Shown here piece by piece: positions 25,131 through 33,218 of a stretch of 64,000 nt of DNA. Below the pieces are notes generated by a model that was given only the letters and a program-made list of their open reading frames with translations, had not been told where the DNA came from and made no database searches. This DNA is from Actinobaculum suis (GTDB taxonomy: Bacteria; Actinomycetota; Actinomycetes; Actinomycetales; Actinomycetaceae): positions 62,001 to 126,000 of the forward strand of contig NZ_FNAU01000006.1 of the NCBI RefSeq assembly GCF_900102025.1, given 5' to 3'. The translations under genes were made by a program, and so were the position numbers. Each line of letters opens with the position of its first letter. Position 1 is the first letter of the stretch.

Positions 25131-26565
25131 CCGGCGTCGTTCCCGGGCGCTGCACGGTCACGTACTTGCGGAAAACGACCACCAAGACCACGGCCAGCAA
25201 ACTGACAGCGGCCATGAACCAGAACATATTGGACGAGGCAGCTTCCGCGCCCGGTTCTACCCCGAAGATCCCGCCGGCCTGGAAAGTATCAGAGCTGATC
25301 AGCGCCGAATACACCGCCAAGCCCAGCGAGGAAGAAATGTTGAGCATCAGGTCCAAAATACCAATGCCCCGCCCATTCTCACTGACTGGTAGGGCATCTG
25401 AAGCGGCGTCGTAAATAGGCGTGTAGCAGGCCGTGACTCCCGCAATAAACACGCAGGCCAGCACGGTGAGCACCACGAAACCGCGGCCAATCAGCACCGC
25501 CGACCCCGCAAAACCAACTACCATGCACAGCGCGGAAAGCAGCAGGGTACGGTAGCGGCCAAAAATGTTCACCAAAGGTCCGGAAATTATTCCGATCAGC
25601 GTGGCTACCACGTACACCACCGTCAAATAAATCGAGATTTGCCGCAGGTCAAGCCCGTACAGGTTCTCCCCAATTACGTTGTATATAGGTACGGCCGCAA
25701 AATTGAAGAAGAAGAACACGAACTGTAACAGCAGCACCGCCATAAAAGCTTTGTTGCGCAAGAAATCTTTCCCAATAAAGGGATGTGGCGCCTTGGCAAT
25801 CCAAATCCCCAAAAGTACCCCGCAAATTGCGGTGGCAAGGAGCAGCCACGGATTTTGGAAGGAGAAGAAGATCGCGATTAGACCGGCGAAAATTGCGAAC
25901 AGGGTAATGCCGGCAACGTCGATCTTTTCGCCCATTCCCGCAACGTCTGGCGTGTTGCGAATGAGCGTCGGAAGGAAGGCGACGGCGATGAGCGGGACCA
26001 GGAACAAATATTTCCAGTGGAAGGAAGTAATAAAGCCGCCCGCAAACACCCCGATCGCGGCCGCCAAATAGTAGATGGCATTGTAAATCCCCAGGTAAAC
26101 AGCCTTTTCCCGCGCGGGTAGGAACTTTACCGACATCACCACGAACACGGAACCGGAAACCTGGGCGCCGGCTACCTGGATCATGCGGCCAATGAGCACC
26201 ATCCAGAAACTGCTGGCGCCGAAAAAGCCCAGCAGGCTACCTAAGATGAGCGCGCCCATGCCAAACATCGTCATGCGTTTCGGGGATACAAAATCGCACA
26301 AAGTGCCGTACAACATGCACACGATTCCGAGCACAATGCCCGGCAAAGTGGAAATCAAGGAAGCGCTTTGGGCCATGCTCAGAGAGTCCCCAATATTTTG
26401 GAAGACCAAATTAAAAGCTTGAATAAGTAGGCTGCCCAGGGTAAAAACCGTGAGCAAAGCCGGCAAAGCACGCCGGGTTTTGCGGCGATTAATCTCTAAC
26501 TCGCTGGGAGCATGTGGGCGTTCAGGAACTGAGTTTGACGCCGCGGCGCCCGTTTCCATAACCAT
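25111..26565 (-). CDS. MFS multidrug-type transporter (DHA2-like)
   Basis: A 484-aa integral membrane protein with about 14 hydrophobic helices, from ALPALLTVFTLGSLLIQAF at the N-terminus to AAVSLLAVVLVVVF at the end. The loop after helix 2 has LCDFVSPKRMTMFGMG, a variant of the MFS motif A. Drug:proton antiport is the usual role of this group; the substrate is not deducible. AAGGA precedes the ATG at 26565, with a second ATG two codons on. The downstream end lies in a 20-bp tandem array. It follows the nucleoside hydrolase gene on the same strand at 234 bases, so nucleoside transport is a weaker alternative. Confidence 0.85.
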   Translation of the reverse strand: MVMETGAAASNSVPERPHAPSELEINRRKTRRALPALLTVFTLGSLLIQAFNLVFQNIGDSLSMAQSASLISTLPGIVLGIVCMLYGTLCDFVSPKRMTMFGMGALILGSLLGFFGASSFWMVLIGRMIQVAGAQVSGSVFVVMSVKFLPAREKAVYLGIYNAIYYLAAAIGVFAGGFITSFHWKYLFLVPLIAVAFLPTLIRNTPDVAGMGEKIDVAGITLFAIFAGLIAIFFSFQNPWLLLATAICGVLLGIWIAKAPHPFIGKDFLRNKAFMAVLLLQFVFFFFNFAAVPIYNVIGENLYGLDLRQISIYLTVVYVVATLIGIISGPLVNIFGRYRTLLLSALCMVVGFAGSAVLIGRGFVVLTVLACVFIAGVTACYTPIYDAASDALPVSENGRGIGILDLMLNISSSLGLAVYSALISSDTFQAGGIFGVEPGAEAASSNMFWFMAAVSLLAVVLVVVFRKYVTVQRPGTTPEPVATA

Positions 26566-26611
26566 ATTTTTTCCTTCTCACGAACGGGAAAGACGTAGTT
26601 CTTTTGGGGAA

Positions 26612-26663
26612 TTGGTTTTTACGCTGGTGTTGGTTTTTGCGCTGGTATTGGTTTTTACACGTA
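26612..26663 (+). repeat. 18-bp tandem array (about 3 copies)
   Basis: TTGGTTTTTACGCTGGTG (26612-26629), TTGGTTTTTGCGCTGGTA (26630-26647) and a partial third copy to 26663. It lies just upstream of the MFS start, in the gap after the nucleoside hydrolase gene. Confidence 0.85.
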
Positions 26664-26753
26664 GATCCTCCGCGCCCGAGCTATTGGGGGCTCGCAGCGG
26701 CTAGGCCGGTCGCGTGCACCAGCCGGCCTAGCCGGGCCTGGCGGCACGCCCGG

Positions 26754-26813
26754 CTTGTGCGCGGTACATAACCCGCCTAGTGCGCGGCACATAACCTGCC
26801 TAGTGCGCGGCAG
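26754..26813 (-). repeat. 23-bp repeat that includes the nucleoside hydrolase stop codon (2.6 copies)
   Basis: Plus-strand CTAGTGCGCGGCA begins units at 26777 and 26800, with a variant (CTTGTGCGCGGTA) at 26754. The 26800 copy is the gene's own end, where CTA is the TAG stop. The second copy keeps the stop and the oldest has lost it. Confidence 0.85.
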
Positions 26814-27756
26814 CCAAAGCAAGCAGGCGTTGCATAAAGTGCCTGACGAAGTAACGTTCATCGACGTCCAGAGCCACTCGCGTGGTGGACGGCTGGCCTG
26901 CGCGCCCCGGATCGCCAATGGTCCGGCCGCGGCTCGGACCTTCAGTTTCGCAAAGCACGTTAATCGGGAAGCACCACACCACATCTTCGTCCAGGGCCAC
27001 CGCGGCGGCGAGCGGGTCGTGCAGATTGCAGCCTTCCAAACCGCCCGGATCGTCACTTTCGGTGACGTTGATATAAAACTCAGTCATTTCTGCCAAAAAA
27101 TTACCCGCGGGAGTGCCGAGTTCGCGCAGGGCCGCCAAATGTTCTCTTCCCATCCGAGCTCGCGTGGTTACATCTAGGCCAACCATGGTGATATCGGCAC
27201 CGCTATCGAAAACCTGGGCGCTCGCTTCCGGATCTTGAGCCATATTTGCTTCCGCAAAAGGCCCGGTATTGCCCTGCAAAGTAAGCGAACCTCCCATCAT
27301 TACCACTTTGATTTTCGCGATAATATCGGGAGCTTTCGCAAAGGCCAAAGCAAGATTAGTGGAAGGCCCGGTAGGTACATAAACGAGCGACCCGTCAGTA
27401 TCAGCCCGAACCGATTCGATAATGAAATCCACGGCCGAAGTTTCTTCTACCTGCCGCGTAGCGGATACGGGTACGTGCGCTCCCCCAAGCCCGTTCGCAC
27501 CGTGATACCGTCCAGAACTTTCCGGAACCGTAAAGGAAGCACTTTCCAAAGGATGGCTCTGCCCGGCATAAACCGGAATGTCTGCCCGCCCAAACAGCGC
27601 CAATACGTCTAAAGTATTCTTCACGCTTTGCTCTAGCAGCACATTTCCGTAGGTTGCGGTGACGCCGAGCAGGTTCGCATCGGGCGATCCCAAGATGTAC
27701 GCAAGCGCGAGCGTATCGTCAATACCGGTGTCCAGGTCCAGAATAATATTCTTCAT
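26800..27756 (-). CDS. inosine/uridine-preferring nucleoside hydrolase
   Basis: A 318-aa cytosolic enzyme that hydrolyses the N-glycosidic bond of ribonucleosides to base and ribose. The N-terminal ILDLDTGIDDTLAL is the calcium-binding signature of the family (consensus DxDPGxDD, with Thr here for Pro). Also seen are ATYGNVLLEQSVKNT, MMGGSLTLQGN and NLHDPLAAAVALDEDVVW carrying the active-site His-Asp pair. Substrate preference among purine and pyrimidine nucleosides cannot be told. AGGGG lies 7 bases before the ATG. Its end is inside a 23-bp repeat. With the deaminase at 8.6 kb it adds to nucleobase salvage. Confidence 0.92.
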   Translation of the reverse strand: MKNIILDLDTGIDDTLALAYILGSPDANLLGVTATYGNVLLEQSVKNTLDVLALFGRADIPVYAGQSHPLESASFTVPESSGRYHGANGLGGAHVPVSATRQVEETSAVDFIIESVRADTDGSLVYVPTGPSTNLALAFAKAPDIIAKIKVVMMGGSLTLQGNTGPFAEANMAQDPEASAQVFDSGADITMVGLDVTTRARMGREHLAALRELGTPAGNFLAEMTEFYINVTESDDPGGLEGCNLHDPLAAAVALDEDVVWCFPINVLCETEGPSRGRTIGDPGRAGQPSTTRVALDVDERYFVRHFMQRLLALAAAH

Positions 27757-27899
27757 CGAATGCCCCTATTTCGAGTTCGAACCCCGTCTTTACGAAGTCT
27801 AGTATTACACACCACATTCCGCTTTAGGGCAGCGTCTGCTACCCGGCTGCTGGCTACTTCTTTAGCGGGTTAACTTGGCATCTACTGGACGGAAACCAC

Positions 27900-27968
27900 T
27901 TGCGCGCAGGTGGAACTGATATATAAGACAAAGGAAAGGGAGGTAATCCTGCAGGCAGGTAAACCTCC
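27900..27968 (+). promoter_or_regulatory. promoter and leader hairpin of the GNAT gene
   Basis: TTGCGC (27900-27905) and TATAAG (27922-27927) are separated by 16 bases. Downstream, GGAGGT (27939-27944) pairs with ACCTCC (27963-27968) around the inner palindrome CCTGCAGG, forming a leader stem 25 bases before the start codon. A role in translation control is possible. Confidence 0.45.
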
Positions 27969-27993
27969 GGGATAATCGCGAGAGGAAAGTGCA

Positions 27994-28572
27994 TTGCCAA
28001 ATAATTCAAATGGCATCACCGTAGTGCCCTACCATCCGCGCTATAAGAAAGACTTCCAGGAGCTGAACAAAGCGTGGATCACGGAAATGTTCACGATGGA
28101 ACCGCAAGATTACGTGGACCTGGAGAATTTCGAAAACCTTCTAGATCAGGGCGGCCAGATTTTCTTTGCCCTCGACGCTGCTCCCGCTCCCGCTTCCGCA
28201 AACGAAGCTGCTCCCGCTCCCGCGAACGGGGTTTCTACCGTGCACGCCGCCACCACGGGCACGGGCACCGCGGAAATACCCGGTACAGTTTTGGCTTGCT
28301 GCATGATCGCGCCCATGGCCGATGGCGATTGGGAAATCATGAAGTTTGCGGCCCGCGGTATGGCTTCCGGCAGAGGCGCCGGTTCGGCGTGTTTGCAGGC
28401 ATGTCTAGATTACGCCCGGGACTGCAGAGTTGACCGCGTAATCAATGTTTCAAACCGGAAATGCGCGGCCGCAATTCATATTTATCGCAAATTCGGATTC
28501 GAAGAAATCCCGGTAGATAAGGAAAAGTTCCCCTTCGAACGCGGTGATATTGCCTTCGAACTGCAACTCTAG
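27994..28572 (+). CDS. GNAT-family N-acetyltransferase
   Basis: A 192-aa acetyltransferase with the acetyl-CoA-binding region MASGRGAGSACLQACLDYAR (about residues 126-145) and the C-terminal NRKCAAAIHIYRKFGFEEIP typical of the GNAT fold. Acceptor unknown. An Ala/Pro/Thr-rich loop of about 35 residues (APAPASANEAAPAPA) interrupts the fold between strands and is encoded by an imperfect repeat. The start is TTG with AGAGGA about 8 bases upstream; no ATG fits. It is a single-gene unit ended by a strong terminator. Confidence 0.87.
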   Translation: MPNNSNGITVVPYHPRYKKDFQELNKAWITEMFTMEPQDYVDLENFENLLDQGGQIFFALDAAPAPASANEAAPAPANGVSTVHAATTGTGTAEIPGTVLACCMIAPMADGDWEIMKFAARGMASGRGAGSACLQACLDYARDCRVDRVINVSNRKCAAAIHIYRKFGFEEIPVDKEKFPFERGDIAFELQL

Positions 28573-28629
28573 GCAATCTTTGCCACCATTGCGAAAACAG
28601 GAGGGCTACAAGGTTCCAGTAATAGCAAT

Positions 28630-28678
28630 AAACCGGGCCGGCCGTAGCGCCAGTTTTGATGCTACGCCGGCCCGGTTT
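28630..28678. terminator. strong terminator after the GNAT gene
   Basis: AAACCGGGCCGG (28630-28641) pairs with CCGGCCCGGTTT (28667-28678), continued by GTAGC/GCTAC with a single bulged C. The genes on both sides converge, so it probably serves both. Downstream GGTTTCCCGCTTGCC is itself repeated twice (about 28673-28705). Confidence 0.85.
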
Positions 28679-28801
28679 CCCGCTTGCCCGGTTTCCCGCT
28701 TGCCTGGTTCTCAGGTTCCCGGTTTTTAGCTTTACGGGTTTATGGGTTTACGGCCCGCACGGTTTGCCGCGGAACCGTTTCTGGGCCGCACTTTAAAGGT
28801 T

Positions 28802-29839
28802 TTAGTCCTGCACTAGTTCTCGGTAAGCGCCGTCGGCAGCTACCGGTTGGCTGAGCACATAGGTGTTCATAAACTCCACCATGGCCTGCCATTTTGCTTC
28901 ATCTTGGGAACCGAATGTGCGCGAACCGGTATACAGCTGCAAAGTGCGTTGCAAAACTTCGCGTGCGGCTTCGCGGTTTTCTGGTTCGGTCAGGGCGGGA
29001 ACTTCCTTTGCGGTAATGTCGAGAGTTTCGTCCGGATTTTCAGCCGCGAAACTGACGGCCTTATCCAAAGCACTCAAAATCTTGCGGAATTCCGCTTCGT
29101 GCTTTTCTAGCGTGGGCGCTAAAGAACCAAAACCAACGCTTACCAGCGGCAACCCGCCTTCCATCATTTGTATCTCTCGCACCGGCTGGCCTTGCCGGGT
29201 AATTGCGGGTACGTCCGAGTTTAGGAAACCAACTACCGCATCAACTTTTCCGGTACTCAAAGCCGACTGTTGAGTGTAGCCAATGTATTGCACATCGACT
29301 TTATCGGTAAGGTCATAGGCTTGCAGCATTGCTTGCAAGGCGTAATAGTTTGAGCCATAGGGGCCAGGTAGCCCTACGGACCGGCCGGCCAGATCTGCCG
29401 GCGAGTGAATCGGCGAATCTTCCGGCACGATGAGAACTACCGGGTATTGCTGGTACATCGTGGCCCAGTTGACGACGTCGGTCCCGTTCGACCGACCCTC
29501 CAACATTTCGTCGGCGCCCGCGAAGACGACGTCTTCACTCCCGCCCTGCAAAGCAGTAAGCAACCCTTCCTGGGCACCGTGATGGCGCAACTCAATATTC
29601 AGACCCTGCTCTGCAAAATAGCCTTTCTCTTCTGCTACATAGAGCGGAGCGAACTGGACATCAGGCACATAGGTGAGACCGATCGTGATCTTCTCCCCCG
29701 CCGCCGCGGCCTGCCCGGCGCTAGCAGTGTTTCCCTGCCCGCCTTTCGCCGCTTCCGCGTTACTGCTCCCGGAAGTGTTTCCACACGCACCCAGGAAAAG
29801 CGCGGCGGCAGTAACCAGTGCCATGAGCCGTTTTTTCAT
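28802..29839 (-). CDS. ribY: riboflavin-type ABC transporter substrate-binding lipoprotein (NMT1/THI5-like)
   Basis: A 345-aa lipoprotein with signal peptide and lipobox LFLGAC (Cys19), then a Gly/Ala-rich linker and an NMT1/THI5-like binding domain (ITIGLTYVPDVQFAPLYVAE, QGLNIELRHHGAQEG, SVGLPGPYGSNYYALQAM). The family binds thiamin pyrimidines or flavins. An FMN riboswitch heads its operon, which points to riboflavin, as for the known RibXY systems; this is inference from context. Its ATG shares one base with the ribX stop (TAATG), so the two are translated together. No ATPase gene is nearby. Confidence 0.88.
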   Translation of the reverse strand: MKKRLMALVTAAALFLGACGNTSGSSNAEAAKGGQGNTASAGQAAAAGEKITIGLTYVPDVQFAPLYVAEEKGYFAEQGLNIELRHHGAQEGLLTALQGGSEDVVFAGADEMLEGRSNGTDVVNWATMYQQYPVVLIVPEDSPIHSPADLAGRSVGLPGPYGSNYYALQAMLQAYDLTDKVDVQYIGYTQQSALSTGKVDAVVGFLNSDVPAITRQGQPVREIQMMEGGLPLVSVGFGSLAPTLEKHEAEFRKILSALDKAVSFAAENPDETLDITAKEVPALTEPENREAAREVLQRTLQLYTGSRTFGSQDEAKWQAMVEFMNTYVLSQPVAADGAYRELVQD

Positions 29840-30744
29840 TACCGTCCCTTTCTGTGACCTTTGCGTGCCCGCGGCTCCGAAATTCCGGTAGCCAGCGCAG
29901 CACGGCGCTCCAGGACGTAAAGGGAGCCATAAATTGCCATTGCCGCAACTGCCATTACGAGCACCACGGCAAACATGCCGCGAATATCAGCGGCACCTTG
30001 TGCGCGAGTTAGTTCTGTGCCTAAACCGTTTCCGCCAATAATCATTTCCCCGACGACGGCACCGGTGATTGAGAGCGTGAAACCTGTTTTTAGGCCACCC
30101 ACAATCGAGGGGAAAGCCAAAGGCAGTTCGATATGCCATAAGAGCGTAAGCCCGTGTGCGCCGTCGAGCCGGGCCGCTCCCACAACATCACTATCGATAC
30201 CCGCCATACCAACGGAGGTGGAGATAATAATCGGGAAAACAACCATGATTACGCACAAAACCACCACGGAAGTGAAACCGTAACCGATCCACACTACAAG
30301 CATGGGGGCTATCGCCACCGCGGGTATCGCTTGCGATGCCGCTAAATAGGGTTGGATCGCGGCGCTAATAACCTTGGTTTTGGCGATAATCACGCCCACG
30401 GGAATACCGATTAAGGCACCGAAGAAGCACCCGGCCAGCGCTTCTGCCAAGGTTTGGCCGAGCGCCGTGGCTAAATAGCCGGGCCGGATACCGGCCCCTG
30501 CCCCGGTGGGATCGTTTTCTACTAGGCCGCGCACGGTTCTTTGCAATACCGCGCCGGGACTGGGCAAAAAGGCAGGATTGACCCAAGCAAAATAGGTAGC
30601 CGCCCACCACAATCCGAGCAGGCATACACCTAAGACGAGCGCGGGAAGCCAGTTACCCTTTCGCACAGCCGATGGCCTTTCACTCACGCCTCGAGGTATC
30701 GCATTTGCAAGGGTATGGCAAAGGCTCGCGAACCAGTTTCCCAC
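29839..30744 (-). CDS. ribX: riboflavin-type ABC transporter permease
   Basis: A 301-aa inner-membrane permease of the BPD_transp_1 type with about six helices and the ATPase-contacting EAA-like loop (VVGAARLDGAHGLTLLWHIELP). It pairs with the binding protein RibY. Starts are awkward: a GTG at 30744 abuts AGGGGA, and another GTG lies at residue 20 after GAGGC. The first start overlaps a GC-rich hairpin of the riboswitch expression platform, so translation initiation is probably the controlled step. The ATP-binding subunit is missing from the cluster and must be shared from elsewhere. Confidence 0.87.
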   Translation of the reverse strand: MGNWFASLCHTLANAIPRGVSERPSAVRKGNWLPALVLGVCLLGLWWAATYFAWVNPAFLPSPGAVLQRTVRGLVENDPTGAGAGIRPGYLATALGQTLAEALAGCFFGALIGIPVGVIIAKTKVISAAIQPYLAASQAIPAVAIAPMLVVWIGYGFTSVVVLCVIMVVFPIIISTSVGMAGIDSDVVGAARLDGAHGLTLLWHIELPLAFPSIVGGLKTGFTLSITGAVVGEMIIGGNGLGTELTRAQGAADIRGMFAVVLVMAVAAMAIYGSLYVLERRAALATGISEPRARKGHRKGR

Positions 30745-30789
30745 TCCCCTGGCCGGCCGGCCAGGTTCGGTATCTAAAAATCGCGAGCC
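30723..30789 (-). promoter_or_regulatory. expression platform of the FMN riboswitch
   Basis: Directly after the aptamer, GGCTCGCGA (30789-30781) is complementary over 9 bases to TCGCGAGCC (30731-30723) inside the ribX start region. Between them lies the 18-bp palindrome CCTGGCCGG/CCGGCCAGG (30765-30748), ending 3 bases before the GTG at 30744. The two pairings could hide or expose the start; which fold is FMN-bound is not determined. Confidence 0.6.
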
Positions 30790-30904
30790 GGTGCGCCTCC
30801 CATCCGGACTATTACCGTCGGTCGAGGATTTTCACCTCGTCAACCGCTTGCGCGGGTCGCGGACTATCACCGCCGGTTCAGACTTGCACTGACCCCGGAG
30901 CACC
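30790..30904 (-). promoter_or_regulatory. FMN riboswitch (RFN element)
   Basis: The 115-base minus-strand leader carries the conserved RFN blocks: CCGGGGTCAGTGCAAGTC, GAACCGGCGGTGATAGTCC, GGTGAAAATCCTCGACCG, and ACGGTAATAGTCCGGATGGG. The closing helix P1 pairs GGTGC (30904-30900) with GCACC (30794-30790). FMN binding normally turns off riboflavin synthesis or uptake genes. It heads ribX-ribY and no riboflavin synthesis gene. Confidence 0.96.
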
Positions 30905-30924
30905 TTATCTAATTGACGGGTGCC

Positions 30925-30930
30925 AGTATA
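30925..30930 (-). promoter_or_regulatory. -10 element upstream of the FMN riboswitch
   Basis: Minus-strand TATACT would start transcription near 30918, about 14 bases before the aptamer. No convincing -35 box is seen. Confidence 0.5.
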
Positions 30931-30997
30931 CATGTTTTCCGGGTGCGCGATACCACGGCACGGATGTGCGCGCTGGTAGGAGCATGGTTAGGCGCGT

Positions 30998-31047
30998 AGC
31001 CAGGTACCACGCGGAAGACCGCGAGCAACACCGCAAGGTACCTAGCC
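30998..31047 (-). terminator. candidate rpe terminator
   Basis: The plus-strand arms AGCCAGGTACCACGCGG (30998-31014) and CCGCAAGGTACCTAGCC (31031-31047) pair with a two-base internal mismatch and two wobble pairs. The hairpin starts 10 bases after the rpe stop. No U-tract is present. Confidence 0.55.
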
Positions 31048-31057
31048 AGCCGAGGTT

Positions 31058-31756
31058 TTAGCAAGGCGGTGTGTGGCCCGGTTTTGCCGGGTATTCCGCG
31101 CACGCTTTGGTAGCCAACTGGCGGAGTGCTTCTACTTCTGCGTGGGCGTCTGCGGCTTTGAATACCGCGGAGCCGGCCACGAAATTATTGGCCCCGGCAC
31201 GGGCCGCTTCCTCGATAGTGGCCCGGGAGATCCCGCCGTCTACTTGCACCCACACGTCGAGCCCGGCGCGGTCAATTGCTTCCCGGGTGCGCCGCACTTT
31301 CGGCATCATTTGGGAAATGAATTTTTGACCGCCAAACCCGGGTTCAACCGTCATGATGAGAATCATGTCGAACTCATCCAAAATATCGATATAGGGCGTG
31401 ATATCGGTGGCCGGGCGTAAAGCGAGACCGGCGCGGGCTCCTTGGGCGCGGATTTCCCGCGCGAGCCGCAGCGGGGCTTTACAAGCTTCCGCATGGAAGG
31501 TAACCGATGCGGCACCGGCTTCCACATATTGCGGTGCCCACTGATCTGGATCTTCAATCATCAGATGCGCATCTACCGGCACCTTCGTATTTTCCACCAC
31601 TTTTTCCAGGAGCGGCACACCGAAAGAAAGGTTGGGAACGAAGTGGTTATCCATCACGTCGAAATGCACGAAATCGGCGTTATCAATCTGGCTGAGTTCG
31701 CGGGCTAGATGCCCAAAATCGCAGTTGAGGATCGAAGGTGAAATCTGAACACTCAT
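31058..31756 (-). CDS. rpe: ribulose-phosphate 3-epimerase
   Basis: A 232-aa TIM-barrel enzyme interconverting ribulose-5-phosphate and xylulose-5-phosphate in the pentose phosphate pathway. Motifs are [10 protein letters not shown] at the N-terminus, the metal-binding [32 protein letters not shown] and VDGGI. Start revised to the ATG at 31756; the longer frame to 31945 would overlap rsmB and adds unrelated residues. GGAAAG precedes the ATG. It follows rsmB by 46 bases on the same strand, with a short CTACAAAG-type duplication in the gap. Confidence 0.96.
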   Translation of the reverse strand: MSVQISPSILNCDFGHLARELSQIDNADFVHFDVMDNHFVPNLSFGVPLLEKVVENTKVPVDAHLMIEDPDQWAPQYVEAGAASVTFHAEACKAPLRLAREIRAQGARAGLALRPATDITPYIDILDEFDMILIMTVEPGFGGQKFISQMMPKVRRTREAIDRAGLDVWVQVDGGISRATIEEAARAGANNFVAGSAVFKAADAHAEVEALRQLATKACAEYPAKPGHTPPC

Positions 31757-31802
31757 TGTGCTTTCCGTTCGTTTGTAGCTTTGTAGTTGCTTGGTTTGGC
31801 TG

Positions 31803-33218
31803 TTATTCGGTTTTGAGGATACGGGCCATATACATGGCATCCGCCTGGTGTAAATCTGGCCAGAGTTGCACTGTGCGGCCTTTGGCGGCGACCGGGAATT
31901 TGGCGCGCCGGTTTGCTTCGAGAGTACAGTCTCCCAGCTCCGCACCGGCAGTACGCGCCAGGAATGCTTCCACTACTTCTTTGGTTTCGGCGAGCACTGG
32001 CGAACAGGTGGTGTACAGCAAGATTCCGCCCGGGCGCACTGCTTGGTAGGCAGAGTCGAGAAGTTCGCCTTGCAGTTGCACCAAATCGGTTACGTCTGCC
32101 GGGGATTTACGCCAGCGGGCTTCCGGCCGGCGCCGCAAAGAACCCAACCCGCTACAGGGTGCATCCACCAGTACGCGATCATAACTATTCGGCTCTTGGG
32201 CGCCGATTTCACGGCCATCCCCTTCGCGCAGCGCCACAATATCGGCAAAGGGCCGCACGGCGTCAGCAACAAGATCGAGCCGGTGCGGGTGGGGTTCATT
32301 CGCAAAAATCCGGACGCCGCGCTGGGCGGCAAAAGACGCTAGGGTTGCGGTTTTTCCGCCCGGCCCGGCGCACATATCCAGCCACTTCTCGTCAGTTCCC
32401 GGATCGATCTTAAGGTTCGCGAAAACTTCGCAAATCAGTTGCGAGCCTTCATCTTGCACGCCTGCCTGGCCATCTTGCACCGGCCACAGCCGGCCCGGAT
32501 CACCATGTTCCAACAGGGTTGCCGCTTCCACCAGATAGGGTTCGCTCCATTCCATCCCGGCGCGTTCGATTCTTTCGCGCAAAGCCGCCACGCTCATATC
32601 CCGGGCCCGCAAAGCCACCTTCGCGGCTTCGTTATTGGCGGCGAGCACGGCTTCTAACGCTTCGGCGCGGTTGCGGGCGTGCAAGGCGGCCCCAAATTCT
32701 TGCACGATCCAGCGCGGGTGGGAATACCAGGTGGATAAGAATTGTTCTTCGTTGGCGCTGGAATTACGTAAGATTTCTTCCCAGTTGCCACGCTCCGAAA
32801 CCCGGCGCAAGATGGCGTTCACGAAACCGCCGGTCCCTTGGCCCAGCTCGTTGCGGGCCAAGGTCACGGTCTCGTTGATTGCCGCGTGCGGCGGCGTTTT
32901 CAGTTCGACGAGCTGGTGGCATCCCAGGCGCAATAGATCGAGTACTGGCGCATCGATTTCGTTGAGCGCCCGATCCTGGGAACAGCGCGCAATAATCGCA
33001 TCGTAACGGCCGGATAGCCGCAAAGTACCGTAGGTGAGGTTGGTAGCGAAGGATGCGTCGAGCTTATTGAGCCGGGCCCGGCTAATAGCTGCGGGTAGTA
33101 CGAGGTTCGCGTAAGCGCCCTCGGCATTTACTTCGCGAATGGTTTGGAATGCGACCAGGCGGGCCCGGTCGCTCCGTTTACGGCCCGGAACCCAACCTTT
33201 ATTGCGCTCTCTGCTCAC
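31803..33218 (-). CDS. rsmB: 16S rRNA (cytosine-967-C5)-methyltransferase RsmB
   Basis: A 471-aa protein with an N-terminal NusB-like RNA-binding domain (about residues 15-150) and a C-terminal SAM-dependent methyltransferase showing [26 protein letters not shown] with the first active-site Cys, and YTTCSP with the second. Start revised: AGGAAGGA lies 8 bases before the GTG at 33218, which overlaps the fmt end by 20 bases; the ORF upstream of that GTG lies within fmt. The order rpe-rsmB-fmt-priA-metK is conserved in many actinobacteria. Confidence 0.95.
   Translation of the reverse strand: MSRERNKGWVPGRKRSDRARLVAFQTIREVNAEGAYANLVLPAAISRARLNKLDASFATNLTYGTLRLSGRYDAIIARCSQDRALNEIDAPVLDLLRLGCHQLVELKTPPHAAINETVTLARNELGQGTGGFVNAILRRVSERGNWEEILRNSSANEEQFLSTWYSHPRWIVQEFGAALHARNRAEALEAVLAANNEAAKVALRARDMSVAALRERIERAGMEWSEPYLVEAATLLEHGDPGRLWPVQDGQAGVQDEGSQLICEVFANLKIDPGTDEKWLDMCAGPGGKTATLASFAAQRGVRIFANEPHPHRLDLVADAVRPFADIVALREGDGREIGAQEPNSYDRVLVDAPCSGLGSLRRRPEARWRKSPADVTDLVQLQGELLDSAYQAVRPGGILLYTTCSPVLAETKEVVEAFLARTAGAELGDCTLEANRRAKFPVAAKGRTVQLWPDLHQADAMYMARILKTE

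Noticed and set aside
25111-27756. Nucleoside transport operon made of the MFS and nucleoside hydrolase genes
   Set aside because: They share a strand but are separated by 234 bases of tandem repeats, and the MFS protein resembles 14-helix drug exporters more than nucleoside permeases.
27765-27790. tRNA-like T-arm (GTTCGAAC) near 27775
   Set aside because: No matching acceptor, D or anticodon arms surround it, and the T stem does not pair.
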